In this document: piece after piece, positions 1 through 10,100 of the stretch
Layout: the number at the start of each line of letters is the position of its first letter
Position numbering within the stretch: the stretch's first letter is position 1
DNA from: Macquaria australasica
Taxonomy: Eukaryota; Chordata; Actinopteri; Centrarchiformes; Percichthyidae
Direction of reading: 5' to 3'
NCBI GenBank assembly: GCA_005408345.1
Contig: SEMN01000093.1
Location: 1,339,820-1,403,819, forward strand
Length of the DNA: 64,000 bases
Position numbers and translations under genes: made by a program
Notes under the pieces: generated by a model
Told to the model about the DNA's origin: nothing
What the model saw: the letters and a program-made list of their open reading frames with translations, nothing else
The model's database searches: none

Positions 1-915
1 ACTCAATTCAGTACATTTAGAGGTTTTGCTGCTGCAGCCTGACTTGGTCTGGTATGACCAGTAGCTAGCAAGCTTAGCTTAAACTAAACTTGCTGTGTAA
101 CTGACATTACTGAGTCAGTTCACTGGCGTTATGGCTCTTCAATACATGTGCCAATGTATTGTTTTTAGCATTTACCGTTATTGTGTAATTGCCTGAGTTG
201 TCTATATTCAGGTGCTTAAACCAAAAAAAAAGGGTAAAATTTAGGGTGTTTTAGCTTTTGACTTGCAGAGCTTGGAAACAATTTGGTGGTTTGGTGTCTC
301 AGCTTGACAGTCGCTCCTCATGTCACCAAAGGATAACGGAGGGCGATTAGAAACTTCCAGAAAGTTAAATGGTTTGTCCTTGTAGATGGAGGAAGCAGAG
401 CTATAACTCACTGAACCAGCCCTCCTCCTCCTCCTCCTCCAAACTAACACTGCTCCTGCCCTCCGCTCTCCTGGCATGGGATGAATGCCCTCCTGTACAG
501 GAGAGTGAGGGGGCGATTATATCGCAGGAGTTTTGCATGCAGGCCGAGACTCCGGCCCCAACCCACCCTGGTGGTCACAAAGAGGCCCTCTGTTTCCTCA
601 AACGCTGGACCTACACACACTCATGCACTCACTCCCGTACATAGAGTGAGGGTTTGATTCAGGGCATAAAAGACTTTACTGATACACTGGTCAGGCATGT
701 CTTTGGCACCAGTGTTGTCGGTGTTATTGCCCACCAAGAGAAAGGATAATAAAGGACACACTGCGTGTGTTTACATGCTGCTCTATGAAAGAGCCATTGG
801 CCAGTAGCTTTCTAGTGTAAAGCAACAAACATTTATCAGCAGCACAGATTAATCTATATTATCAATATGTCTTTTATTAAAAGGATTTCTTTCTTCTTCC
901 CACAATCTGCTACAG
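1..915 (+). other. sh2b2: last intron of sh2b2 (partial)
   Basis: Non-coding sequence ahead of the sh2b2 terminal exon. It ends in a pyrimidine-rich tract and an AG acceptor at 914-915. I looked for the preceding SH2-domain exon and saw no SH2-like peptide in any frame. A short TCC repeat sits near 421-440. The small open frames here have no recognisable product. Confidence 0.6.
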
Positions 916-1238
916 ACGTGACTGTGCCTCCAGTACTCACCCCGCCCAGAGATGCAGGCTGCCGGACAGATTCAGCCCAGCCAGCTCTCCACCCCCCTGG
1001 GATCACAGTGCCTGCAGGGCCCCCTCCTGATACCCCGCTCTCCTCGAGCACCTCCTCCTCACCCACCGCCCTTCCCTCCCTCTCCCGCAGTGACCCAGGT
1101 ACCGGAGGAGGGTTACAGAGCCGGAGCAACAGCTCCGAACGCCTGCTGGAGGCCTCTAGTGGTGCATCTGAGGACTACCACGATGCTGACGGGACTCGCA
1201 GGGCCCGAGCAGTGGAGAACCAGTACTCTTTCTACTAA
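916..1238 (+). CDS. sh2b2: SH2B adapter protein 2 (APS), terminal coding exon
   Basis: C-terminal tail of an SH2B-family adaptor, which links activated receptor kinases (insulin receptor, JAK2, KIT) to downstream partners such as c-Cbl. The exon opens at the AG acceptor 914-915. It encodes DVTVPP, which matches the first residues after the SH2 domain in the family. A Ser/Pro-rich linker follows, then SRSNSSERLLEA, and the chain ends RARAVENQYSFY at a TAA stop (1236-1238). SRSNS-ERLLEA and the ENQYSFY terminus are diagnostic of SH2B2. SH2B1 ends in NNQYSFV and SH2B3 differs. By family knowledge, the Tyr in NQYSF is the phosphorylated site that recruits c-Cbl. The PH and SH2 domains are encoded upstream of the window. 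About 107 codons are visible and no frameshift was seen. Confidence 0.9.
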
Positions 1239-3285
1239 ACGGCCCAGGGCAGGGTTCAGTTCAGTACTGTATTTTCTGGATTAGATGATATGCAGAAAGT
1301 TGGAGGTGACTTGGGACTCTGCTGCTGATGAAAACGGTCCAGATCACTGGATCAACCATTGTTTTGTTTGTTTTTGTTTCAAGGCAGTTTCCTGTTTCTC
1401 TGATTTAAGAAGGTGAGAGGTGAGCAGTGTGTGCACGCTGATAAATCCCTCAGGCCCTGCCGCTTTCGTTTCAGTCTTAGTTGTCAAGAATGTCAGTGAA
1501 CAAAGAAGCAGAAGATAGAAATGGAGATGTTGAGGTGGAGCGGGAGACGAGACCTAGATGTAGAAAATGAGCGTAGGCGGAGAAAGCAAGAGGAAGTCAT
1601 CCAGTGGAGTCATATGGCTTTAATTCACCTCCTCTGACCACTTCCTGTTCACCCTTACCCACAGTTCCCTGGGAGCAGAGGCTGTGTCACCACCCCGCTG
1701 AAGGGTTGAGAGTTTGAAATGACCCTGAAGAAACAGTCCCTCCCCTCAGAGCGCCCGAGAGCATCCCGTTAATGTTTGTAAAGCTGCTTTGAGTCTGTCC
1801 CGGATATCCTCACTGTCCCTGCAGGGTCTCTGCTCTACACTAACATCAGCACAGCGATTATGGGTGTGTTAGTGTTAGCTCGGAGATTTTTTTCTTAAAC
1901 GTGTACAGCCTAAAGGGTCTTAGTGCCTGACAATTACCTTGGACTTGAACAGACTGTTGCCCATAGCGACATAAGGGAGGATGGTGTTGACATCTTGCAT
2001 TATCACAAAAGCCCAAAAATGAAATGCAGGTGGTTACTTTACCATCAGTTTCTGTTCAAAACATACTGAACATGCACATCTCTGCATACTGAATGGTTTT
2101 GTTCTGACACTTTTATTGATGGCTGCAACACACACACACACACACACACACGTTGTGTTACATATCAGTTTAAAAAACGTTTTAGTGGAAGATGAACAAC
2201 ACAAGTTCAGCCTGTACGAATATGGCAGGGTGGCTCCCATTTTGCTGTCGTACTGGGTTATTTCTATGAGTGTGTGGTGGTGTTTTAGAGTCCAAATATT
2301 TTTCAATGATCGGTGTGCTACAGTAGTGTTTCTAAAACATGGTTTTCGAGGTCCCTCCGTCTAGTGCTGGTTCTGTATTCAAGCTTATCATATCAATAAC
2401 CTGTAGATTAGATATGCTGTTAATATAGGAGTTCACTTTGAAGTAATGCCTTTAAGATATTATTATACCAAATCCAGCATTTACCGGAGGGACTGGGGAC
2501 TTGTTTTTTAGAAAAGTGGCAGTATTGTGTACTGTTTGTGCAGCCTGGTGTGGACTGGAACGGTACAGGCAGTAAGGTAAAGGGTACTAGACGGCCATGC
2601 TTGAATAGAAAGATGTGGCATTGTTGCTTTACTTTATGCTGACACAGTACTGAGCTTTGTTGAGTTAATAATTCAATAGAAAGCCAAAATTGTTATTGTA
2701 AGAATTGACGTCATGGTCCTATACATTCATCACAATACACAATATCAGTTAAAATGTCCTTTTAAAGGAAAGGGTCAACATTTTGGGAACTTATTCGCAA
2801 AACAGCGAATGAGCGTACTTCCCAAACTGTCAAACATACAGTATGCAACACTTTTGTTCAGTTGGACTAAACATATCAAGAGTCAATGTCTGTCTTTTCG
2901 AGCATGGTCGTTTAGCTTCGAAGGTGAAATTTCACTTTCGGTTGAGGAGCGGACGGAGCAGTTCATGTGCCAATTTGAATCCTATTTTTGAAACATATTT
3001 ATTCCTCAGCTGTTGTAAATTACATTTTTCCTATCAAGTCTTATTTATGTACAATTGATTGATTCTTCTTGATGAAACACCCTCAGTGAAACCTGTCTGT
3101 TGCAAGAGCCCATCTCACATATCACAGATTGCTCACGTCTCCCTTTTATTTTCTTAACACTTCTTAAAGCTAAATTTTCTGTTGTCTGACTGAGTTTTGA
3201 AGAGTCTGTGCAATTTTGTACAAAGTGATGTACTTGACATACTACTTTATATTTCTGTGAATAAAATGTGAACAAACTATTGCAC
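1239..3285 (+). other. sh2b2: probable sh2b2 3'UTR with polyadenylation signal
   Basis: About 2 kb of plus-strand sequence after the sh2b2 stop with no credible coding frame. The first well-placed AATAAA is at 3260-3265, followed by a TG/T-rich stretch, so the transcript may end near 3285. The UTR would include a (CA)11 microsatellite at 2129-2151. Its extent is inference. Confidence 0.5.
2129..2151. repeat. (CA)n microsatellite
   Basis: About eleven uninterrupted CA units inside the presumed sh2b2 3'UTR. The small frames across it are repeat artefacts. Confidence 0.95.
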
Positions 3286-3300
3286 ATTTTCTGCAGTTAT

Positions 3301-4850
3301 TTACTCATAAATGTCACAATCAGACTGAAAATGTTGGAGATTAAAGGCTCAGAAAAGTCAAGAGCTTTAGTGTGACAAAGATAATCTGATAAAGTATTTA
3401 AAGTGACAGGGCATCGCTCTGTGGAGGTAAAATTGTCTGACCTCTATTGACTCATCTGTATTATCCGAAGTGTGAAACATGACGTGGTTTCCTTGTGTTT
3501 CAGTTTATATTAAAAGAAAACAGTCAGCCTATATTCCATAATTAGGCCCTAATACGAACACACTTTGAGTTGTTATACATTCAGTGTTAGTTGTTAAATT
3601 TATATGACAGACAGTGAACCAGATTCAAAGGTCATAGTTTAAAGCGTTTGACCGCTTTCAGTCAGTTTAAAGACATAATGACATAATCCCAGACCTTTAT
3701 CAGGTTTGATGTTTCTAATATTTAGCATCTTCAGGGGAGATTGGACAAAATAAACAGACATACTGTCGTCAACAACAGCAACAACAACAGCAGCTCTCAG
3801 CAGGCTGAGACCTCCATAACATGCATTAATATTGTCCCACACAGAGTTTAAACCCACTGAGCCCCTCGGGCCTCCAGCTGTAACACACGGATCATTTTGA
3901 TGTATTCAGATGCCCTCTAGAGGTCAGACCTTACAACACTGCAGAAAGAATGCTGGTTAATTACAACTACATATTGACTACGATCATTGATAAATAAAAT
4001 TAAAACAAAGAAATATATATCAAACATTTCTATTATATTTGCTTAATACAGTTTCCCTTAAACAAAATAAACAATTGAACATACTGTCGCATCTCGTCTG
4101 TACAGTACATACACATATACACGCTTAAACACCTGGAAGAAGGCGTCAAAATGTGTATTAATTTCCTAAGTATAAAAACTGTAATTTTCTACATTACAGA
4201 TCCAGTGTGCAGGGAAAGGAAGAGGTATTGTGTTGTTCAGCATGATACATTACATTTTTCCATCCTTGTGCAGTATTTAGACGAACAGAATTGAGTTTAA
4301 GTTGCCAAAGAAAAAGTTGTTTGGCTTCACACGACTAATAGAAAGTAAATAAATGAAGGTTTTCACAGAAACTTCACAACTGGTGGAACAATTGTTGATG
4401 GTGCAAAGACTAAACCTGCAATGACACGTCTACATCAGGATCTCAGGTCCTGCAAAGGATGCAGGTAAACATGAACTTTTACAAGATTGTGATGATGTGA
4501 CTTTGAAACCAATAATAAATAAAATGTTAGAAAGCCATTAAATGTGAGATACGATATCTTATCACCCATACACTGGGTGCCTTTCAGATTCTTGAAAGAG
4601 CTACACGCACGAATCATTGCAGGAATAAATAATCGCACAATCCTGCAATGTGGTTTGCAGATTTCCAGTTTCTAATTGACGTTACTGTTTTTTTTTAATC
4701 TAGGTAATGTTTGTTTATGCTTTTTAGATCCTATACATGAAGAAATGAAGATTGCTCTCTGCATACAATCTGCTCGTGAGGGGACACAGTTTATGAATAA
4801 CAAGACTATCTATGGCTTCTACCAAACAAGGCACAGTGGGCCAGATTTTG
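3301..4850. other. intergenic interval between sh2b2 and dnajc30
   Basis: AT-rich sequence between the converging 3' ends of sh2b2 (plus) and dnajc30 (minus). I recognise no gene, RNA or clear mobile element. A short CAA-rich stretch is near 3770-3795. Confidence 0.5.
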
Positions 4851-4856
4851 TTTATT
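4851..4856 (-). terminator. dnajc30: candidate dnajc30 polyadenylation signal
   Basis: TTTATT on the plus strand reads AATAAA on the minus strand, about 130 bp after the dnajc30 stop. Spacing is plausible but there is no transcript support. Confidence 0.35.
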
Positions 4857-4986
4857 CCTGTAACACAAAAAAAATAATCATCTTTAACTGTGAGAAACTG
4901 TGCAACACTTGCAAAACAGTCAGAAGTAGCACCTCCACCCCCTAATATGCAACCCCATAAGGACACGTCCGGTTGCTGCTTCTATT

Positions 4987-6141
4987 TCAGGGCCTGCTGA
5001 GATTGATAAAAAGTAAGCCTGCCATGGCAAGCAGCGTCGCCACAGTCATCCCCATCACCTTCTCCTGCCTCCACCTGCTGAGATTCTCCTTCTGTTTCTC
5101 CTGCATGCGCTGCTTCCTGGCTCTGATGTCCCTCTCCCTCTGCAGCTGCTCCCCGTAGTGAGCCTGATAAAAGGCGTCAAAATCAAACATGGTCTTCCCT
5201 CCAGCTTGGGAGAACCGCCTGGCACTGTGTTGATGCTGCTGCTGCTGCTGCGGGGAGCCTGTGGATCTGCTGGTGGTCTGTTTGGAGGACGGTCTCCCTG
5301 CACTTTGAATGTCCAACTGGCTCAGAATACCACGGTCGTATTTCCTCCTCAGGCTGACGTTGCCCAGCACCGTGTAGGCCTCGCTGATCACAGAGAAGCG
5401 CTGGGTGGCCTCCTTGTTGCCCGGGTTCTTGTCGGGGTGGTAGATGAAGGACTGCTTGTAGTAGGCCGTCTTGATCTGGGACTGTGTGGCAGCGGGGGAC
5501 ACTTTGAGGATGTCGTAATAGGCCGTCCTGCTTCTGTACAGCACTGGAGCATCTTTTGAGCTGCCGTTACTCCTCCAGCTGTAGCTTCTACTAGTTACAG
5601 ATGTCCGCAGGGTGTCAGGGTGCAGTTTCAGACGCCTCAGTCTCAGCCCACGACCCGGTCCCTCTGACCCCTTCTCTGCCAGAATGAAGACAACAGTGCA
5701 GAAAGCTCGGAGCTGCTGGGGGGACCCGAAGGTGTCAGGGTGTATGGAAACAGCTGCTCTGCTCCAGGATGTGGTCCTGCCAGGCAGCAGCTTCTCCCGG
5801 AGGAGAGGCTGCAGTGTTACGCAGAGGTCCAGGGCTGCTGGATGAGCTTGCAGGTTCTCTCTGGTTTGAACAGACCCGATAAAACGGGATGTCCCACTTC
5901 CCTGCTGACATTCACTTGTTCTCACTCTGGAAGGTTTCCCTGATTTGCGTCGCGTTGCTCTGCTTTGTGACACTGGCTGAACTACACGTTGATCCTCCTG
6001 TTTTATCCGACTGTCACTGAAGGTGCAGTTTACCAGCAGAGATCCGGGACTTTCTCCGGTGCACGCCGGTCGACCCTGGCTGCTTCTGAGAGCGGACAGC
6101 CGGTAAGCTCCGCTCCCCAGCTTCTGGCCGACCTCTGCCAT
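4987..6141 (-). CDS. dnajc30: DnaJ homolog subfamily C member 30, mitochondrial
   Basis: Single-exon 384-codon gene, as in mammals where DNAJC30 is intronless. The start chosen is the first in-frame ATG (6139-6141), in a strong context (AAAATGG). The J domain spans about residues 206-274 (AYYDILKVS ... YHPDKNPG ... SEAYTVLG), with the HPD triad at about 235-237. A Gln/His-rich stretch follows, then a conserved region (MFDFDAFYQAHYGEQ), a basic coiled segment and one C-terminal membrane helix at about 363-381 (MTVATLLAMAGLLFINL). By family knowledge it sits in the mitochondrial inner membrane, associates with ATP synthase and complex I, and stimulates an Hsp70 partner through HPD. Human DNAJC30 is about 226 residues, so this protein has an N-terminal extension of roughly 150 residues. 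No other ATG lies between residue 1 and the J domain. It is head-to-head with bud23. Confidence 0.93.
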   Translation of the reverse strand: MAEVGQKLGSGAYRLSALRSSQGRPACTGESPGSLLVNCTFSDSRIKQEDQRVVQPVSQSRATRRKSGKPSRVRTSECQQGSGTSRFIGSVQTRENLQAHPAALDLCVTLQPLLREKLLPGRTTSWSRAAVSIHPDTFGSPQQLRAFCTVVFILAEKGSEGPGRGLRLRRLKLHPDTLRTSVTSRSYSWRSNGSSKDAPVLYRSRTAYYDILKVSPAATQSQIKTAYYKQSFIYHPDKNPGNKEATQRFSVISEAYTVLGNVSLRRKYDRGILSQLDIQSAGRPSSKQTTSRSTGSPQQQQQHQHSARRFSQAGGKTMFDFDAFYQAHYGEQLQRERDIRARKQRMQEKQKENLSRWRQEKVMGMTVATLLAMAGLLFINLSRP

Positions 6142-7128
6142 TTTACCGAGAACACGGTGAACATGCCGGAAAACAGCTGCAGCATCCGGCAACGTCACAC
6201 AGCGAAGAACCAATACGAGTCAGTGTTTACAGGAAGTGCTTGTCGTACCCGACCAATCATTTTGCAGAAAACAATATTTCTTGGATAACATCCTAGTATG
6301 TAATAGCAAACTTTTAACATCGGCTTTTCTAGTAAAAATAAATATGTCGTTACAGGCATTTTCCAAAAAATAACAGTTTGTATTCCCTTTACTTTCTTTT
6401 CACACTTTCTTTTAATTTGATGTCATCCAGGCCTTGTTGGAAAGATCGTATGGATGATTGTAACTCCTGATCTTTTCTTTTTTTATTTTATTTGTCAGGC
6501 ACAACAAAGAATTTGAATAGTTTGTATTTTACATACACAAATGCAGATATTTGAAGGGCACTGCGACGTTTTCAACTTTTGAAAATAATTTCAAACTTCA
6601 CTTAAAATCTTTAAGAAAGCTTACGTGTAAAAATACTTGAAGATTATGTAAACAGACGACAGTAGCCTGTAAAATATGTAACGCCCCCGTTTGTATTTTA
6701 TTAGCATCTTATGATTTTACATTCCTGATTGTTTTACGTAATTTGTTTGTTTTATTTATTGATTAATTTATTTTTCCCTTATTTATTTTGTTACGCATTT
6801 AATGGATTAATTTTTTTTTAAAGAGATGTTTTTGAAATTTTTATTGGTTGAAAACAGAGAATAAGGTCTGAGACCGAGTTTATGTGAGAACAATATACGT
6901 TTTCCCATTAATATAACACGTTTTTAATCAATATATCTAGGTGGTGCGTTCAATGAACTCGACGACGAAGCACGTTTTTACGTCGGCTGCGTGTGACGTC
7001 GTTGTTCTTCACGCGTGGCCCGTTTGCTAGCACAACATTTAGCTTTGTTTGTGAGCCGATATCACAAATTAACTGTTCATCCTCAGATAACCACACACAG
7101 AGACACACAGACACACAGAGGGACAACA
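6142..7128. promoter_or_regulatory. bidirectional promoter interval dnajc30/bud23
   Basis: About 1 kb separates the two divergent start codons. The middle is AT-rich (6290-6930). The bud23-proximal part (6950-7020) is richer in CpG and carries a TGACGTC element. The arrangement matches human, where DNAJC30 and BUD23 also diverge. Transcription starts were not located. Confidence 0.6.
6994..7000. promoter_or_regulatory. CRE-like CREB/ATF site
   Basis: TGACGTC followed by G: seven of eight bases of the palindromic CRE (TGACGTCA), about 130 bp upstream of the bud23 ATG in a CpG-rich stretch that also holds ACGTCGG and ACGCG. Position fits a core promoter element; function is inferred. Confidence 0.45.
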
Positions 7129-10100
7129 ATGACCTCCAACTGTCGGCGGCCTGAACACGCAGCTCCTCCAGATGTGGTCAGTGACGCGGTTTATTGTAGC
7201 TCTTAGCTGCCAGGCTAACTGTAGTCCTGCTCGATCCAGCAGGAGCCTTCGGGGGTTTTTAAAGGTCCCCCCGACGGCTCTTAGATGTAGTGTACCAGCA
7301 TTTTAACAGGGAGTTGAATACACGTTGACTAGACGACAGGCTGACTGCTCGGTTCTTTTTTTAATGAATTATTAGCTGTAGTATGTTGGTGCGTGTCTCG
7401 TGTATTGCAGTGGGACCGCAGTGGAGTCAGCCGAGCTGTTTTACTGAAGTGTTAACCTGATGTGCTCTCATCCCCGCAGTTCTACAATGAAGAGGAGGCA
7501 AAGAAATACTCCCAGAAGTGAGTCCCGGTGTTGTTTTTCTATGCATAACCCCCTGAGCTGTCACTGTAGTCGCTATCATGAAGCATATCTGTCGTTTTAT
7601 TCTTTAGAAAATTAAACAGCTTAGGTAGTATTTTGTGAGTTGAGTAGTGAAAGTAATGGAGCACCATGGTTGCAGTCTGAAATCAAAGCCCAAAGTCATT
7701 AAGTCGCTCCTTCAAATATATCGCATCATAAACTTCAGTTTCCAACTTAAGCAGACAAGTGTCTGTGGCTGTAGTGTATAAACTGACTTGGCATAAGCAC
7801 TATTTTATATTCTGTTTTAGGTTGAACTCACCCTTTGGATTAAAACACAGTATGCAGAAGATAGAGAGAGATTGCTTCGGTTGCATGGTAGATGATGGCA
7901 TTTTGTCACGTGTAAAGAGCTTGTTTCTTTAAGAATGTCTTTCCATTGCCAGAAGCTGCATGTAAAACTGTAACTGAAATCTCTGTGCGTTTTGTTGCCT
8001 CACAGCTCTCGAATGATTGAGATCCAGACCCAGATGTCACAGAGAGCTGTGGAGCTTTTAAACCTGCCAGACGGACAGCCATGCTTCCTGCTAGATGTGG
8101 GGTGAGTGAGTGACACTCGGTGTGTTTACGTGCAGTAAATTACACGATTAGCCTGATTAAAGCAACACTTTGAGTAAGAAATAATAAAAACTTTTTCTGT
8201 AAACGAATCACAAATAAGGTCAAATTTAGACTAAGCATTGTCTAAATAGGATGTACATTGCTGCATCACTGAAGACGAGTTTAGATATGTTTACACATCA
8301 ATGTAATTTTGCGACAACATTAGTAATCCATCTGCTTGACGATATGTACTCTACTATTCTGAATGTACTGTAATTTGTGGATGAAAAAAGAACTTCTTTT
8401 AGTACCGTAGTTTTGCTAAAACCACAGCAGCAACATGACAGAAACATGGAGTTTGAGGTTGGATGATTATAAGAAACTCAATGTGTTAATTAAAGAATTG
8501 GAAGTGTTGAAAGTGCTGTTAAAGTCTGTTATAGATCCAGAATAATATGATGTGAAGGACTCAGGTGACTGTCTGTCCCTCAGGTGCGGCTCTGGTCTCA
8601 GTGGAGACCACCTGTCAGAGGAGGGACACTACTGGGTTGGAGTCGACATCAGCACCGCAATGCTGGGTTAGTTTGACACTGTTACATTTAAACGAGAAGC
8701 TAAAGCTGGATGATTTACCAATATAATATCAATATTGTACTAAATATCATCTGGGATCTTATTAATGTGATGTAGTTTAAATGTTCTGGACTTTAAATTT
8801 AAAGTAGAGTTAAATGATATGACTTTCTGAAATGGTTAGGCCGAGGGAAATGAACAGTTAGTACCTCTACCTGCTCTGTTGTCATAGTGATATCACTGTT
8901 GATGATTTCTCAAAATCCTTCATGTCAATACTGTGGGAAAACATTCATATATTTTTTTTACTAAAATATTGTGCTGCAACTAGAATATATTCCCAAAATG
9001 TTCCAGCTGCTCAGAGAATCTAGAAGTTGACCAGACAAATTATTATTGTGCATTAAAAAAAATAAGGCTCCGGGCACTTCCTTGGCTTTGCATATTAATT
9101 TCTACCATCTCTCAGATGCACAACCGAGCGGAGAGCAGACTATCCCAAACACTCTGACCAGCCAGCTTTAGTTCAATTGCTCTTGTACAGTTTCTATTTT
9201 TGTTTCTGTTCTTATTTTATTTTATATACTTCTAATTATTTATTGTTTACTTTCTATATTTATCTGTACATCTTTGTGTCCTTGTGCAGCTGAATTTCCC
9301 CTCTAGGGATCAATAAATGTTATCTTATCTAACTTCGAGAACACACAGTAAGGTGCAGACCAGTGTCAGCTTCAATGCAAGTCCATCAAGCTTAAAAACA
9401 TTTTCGGCTTTCCTGCCTTCATCAAGGTGGTATTTGTTTGGTGGTGGTTGTTTCAGCTTTCCTTATATACAGTCCAATGATACGTCCTGTGACTTATAGA
9501 TCACCATAGATATCAAGAATAAAAAAACATTACCATCATCTTTTTATGCACTTTTTACAAAAAGTGCAACATGGTTTTAAGTTTGATGGTTTTGCATATT
9601 AAACACAGATTAAGTAAGAGGTTTCTGTCTTATCCCTGTGAGTGACATTTTAACTGTTGCAGAACATAACTATATAATTTGTCATGTCTGTTTAAGGTTT
9701 GTTTGTTTGTTTAATTCTGGATTTACTTTAAAAGGAGATGTGGATAAATTGCTGAAACACTGATCAAGTGTAAACGTCTTCCCTGTTGCAGATGTTGCGC
9801 TGGACAGAGAAGTTGAGGGAGACCTTTTAGTGGGGGACATGGGCCAGGGGATGCCTTTCCGACCCGGCACCTTTGACGGTTGCATCAGGTGAAGAGCAAA
9901 GCATGCTTATGTTAAAAAATGGAAGCTTTTCCCTGGATTAATTTTAAATCATTTCAGTTTTTCATTTACCTTTTTGCTTTATTCCCTGTCAGTATCTCTG
10001 CCCTGCAGTGGCTCTGTAATGCCGACAAAAGGACACATAGTCCTCCAAAGAGACTCTACACCTTCTTTAGTACTTTGTACTCCTCTCTGGTAAGGTTTTA

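Noticed and set aside
952..1284. Alternative plus-strand frame, Pro-rich, over the sh2b2 exon (resembled a VPS37D-type tail at first sight)
   Set aside because: The overlapping frame 916-1238 has the diagnostic SRSNSSERLLEA and RAVENQYSFY motifs and a correctly placed acceptor. The other frame is a shadow.
6142..6213. Upstream in-frame extension of dnajc30 (24 more codons)
   Set aside because: The extension begins at TTG, not ATG. The first ATG in good context is at 6139-6141.
5055..6288. Several open frames of 61-133 codons overlapping dnajc30
   Set aside because: Shadow frames of the dnajc30 coding strand. The J domain, HPD and membrane helix are all in the one minus-strand frame.
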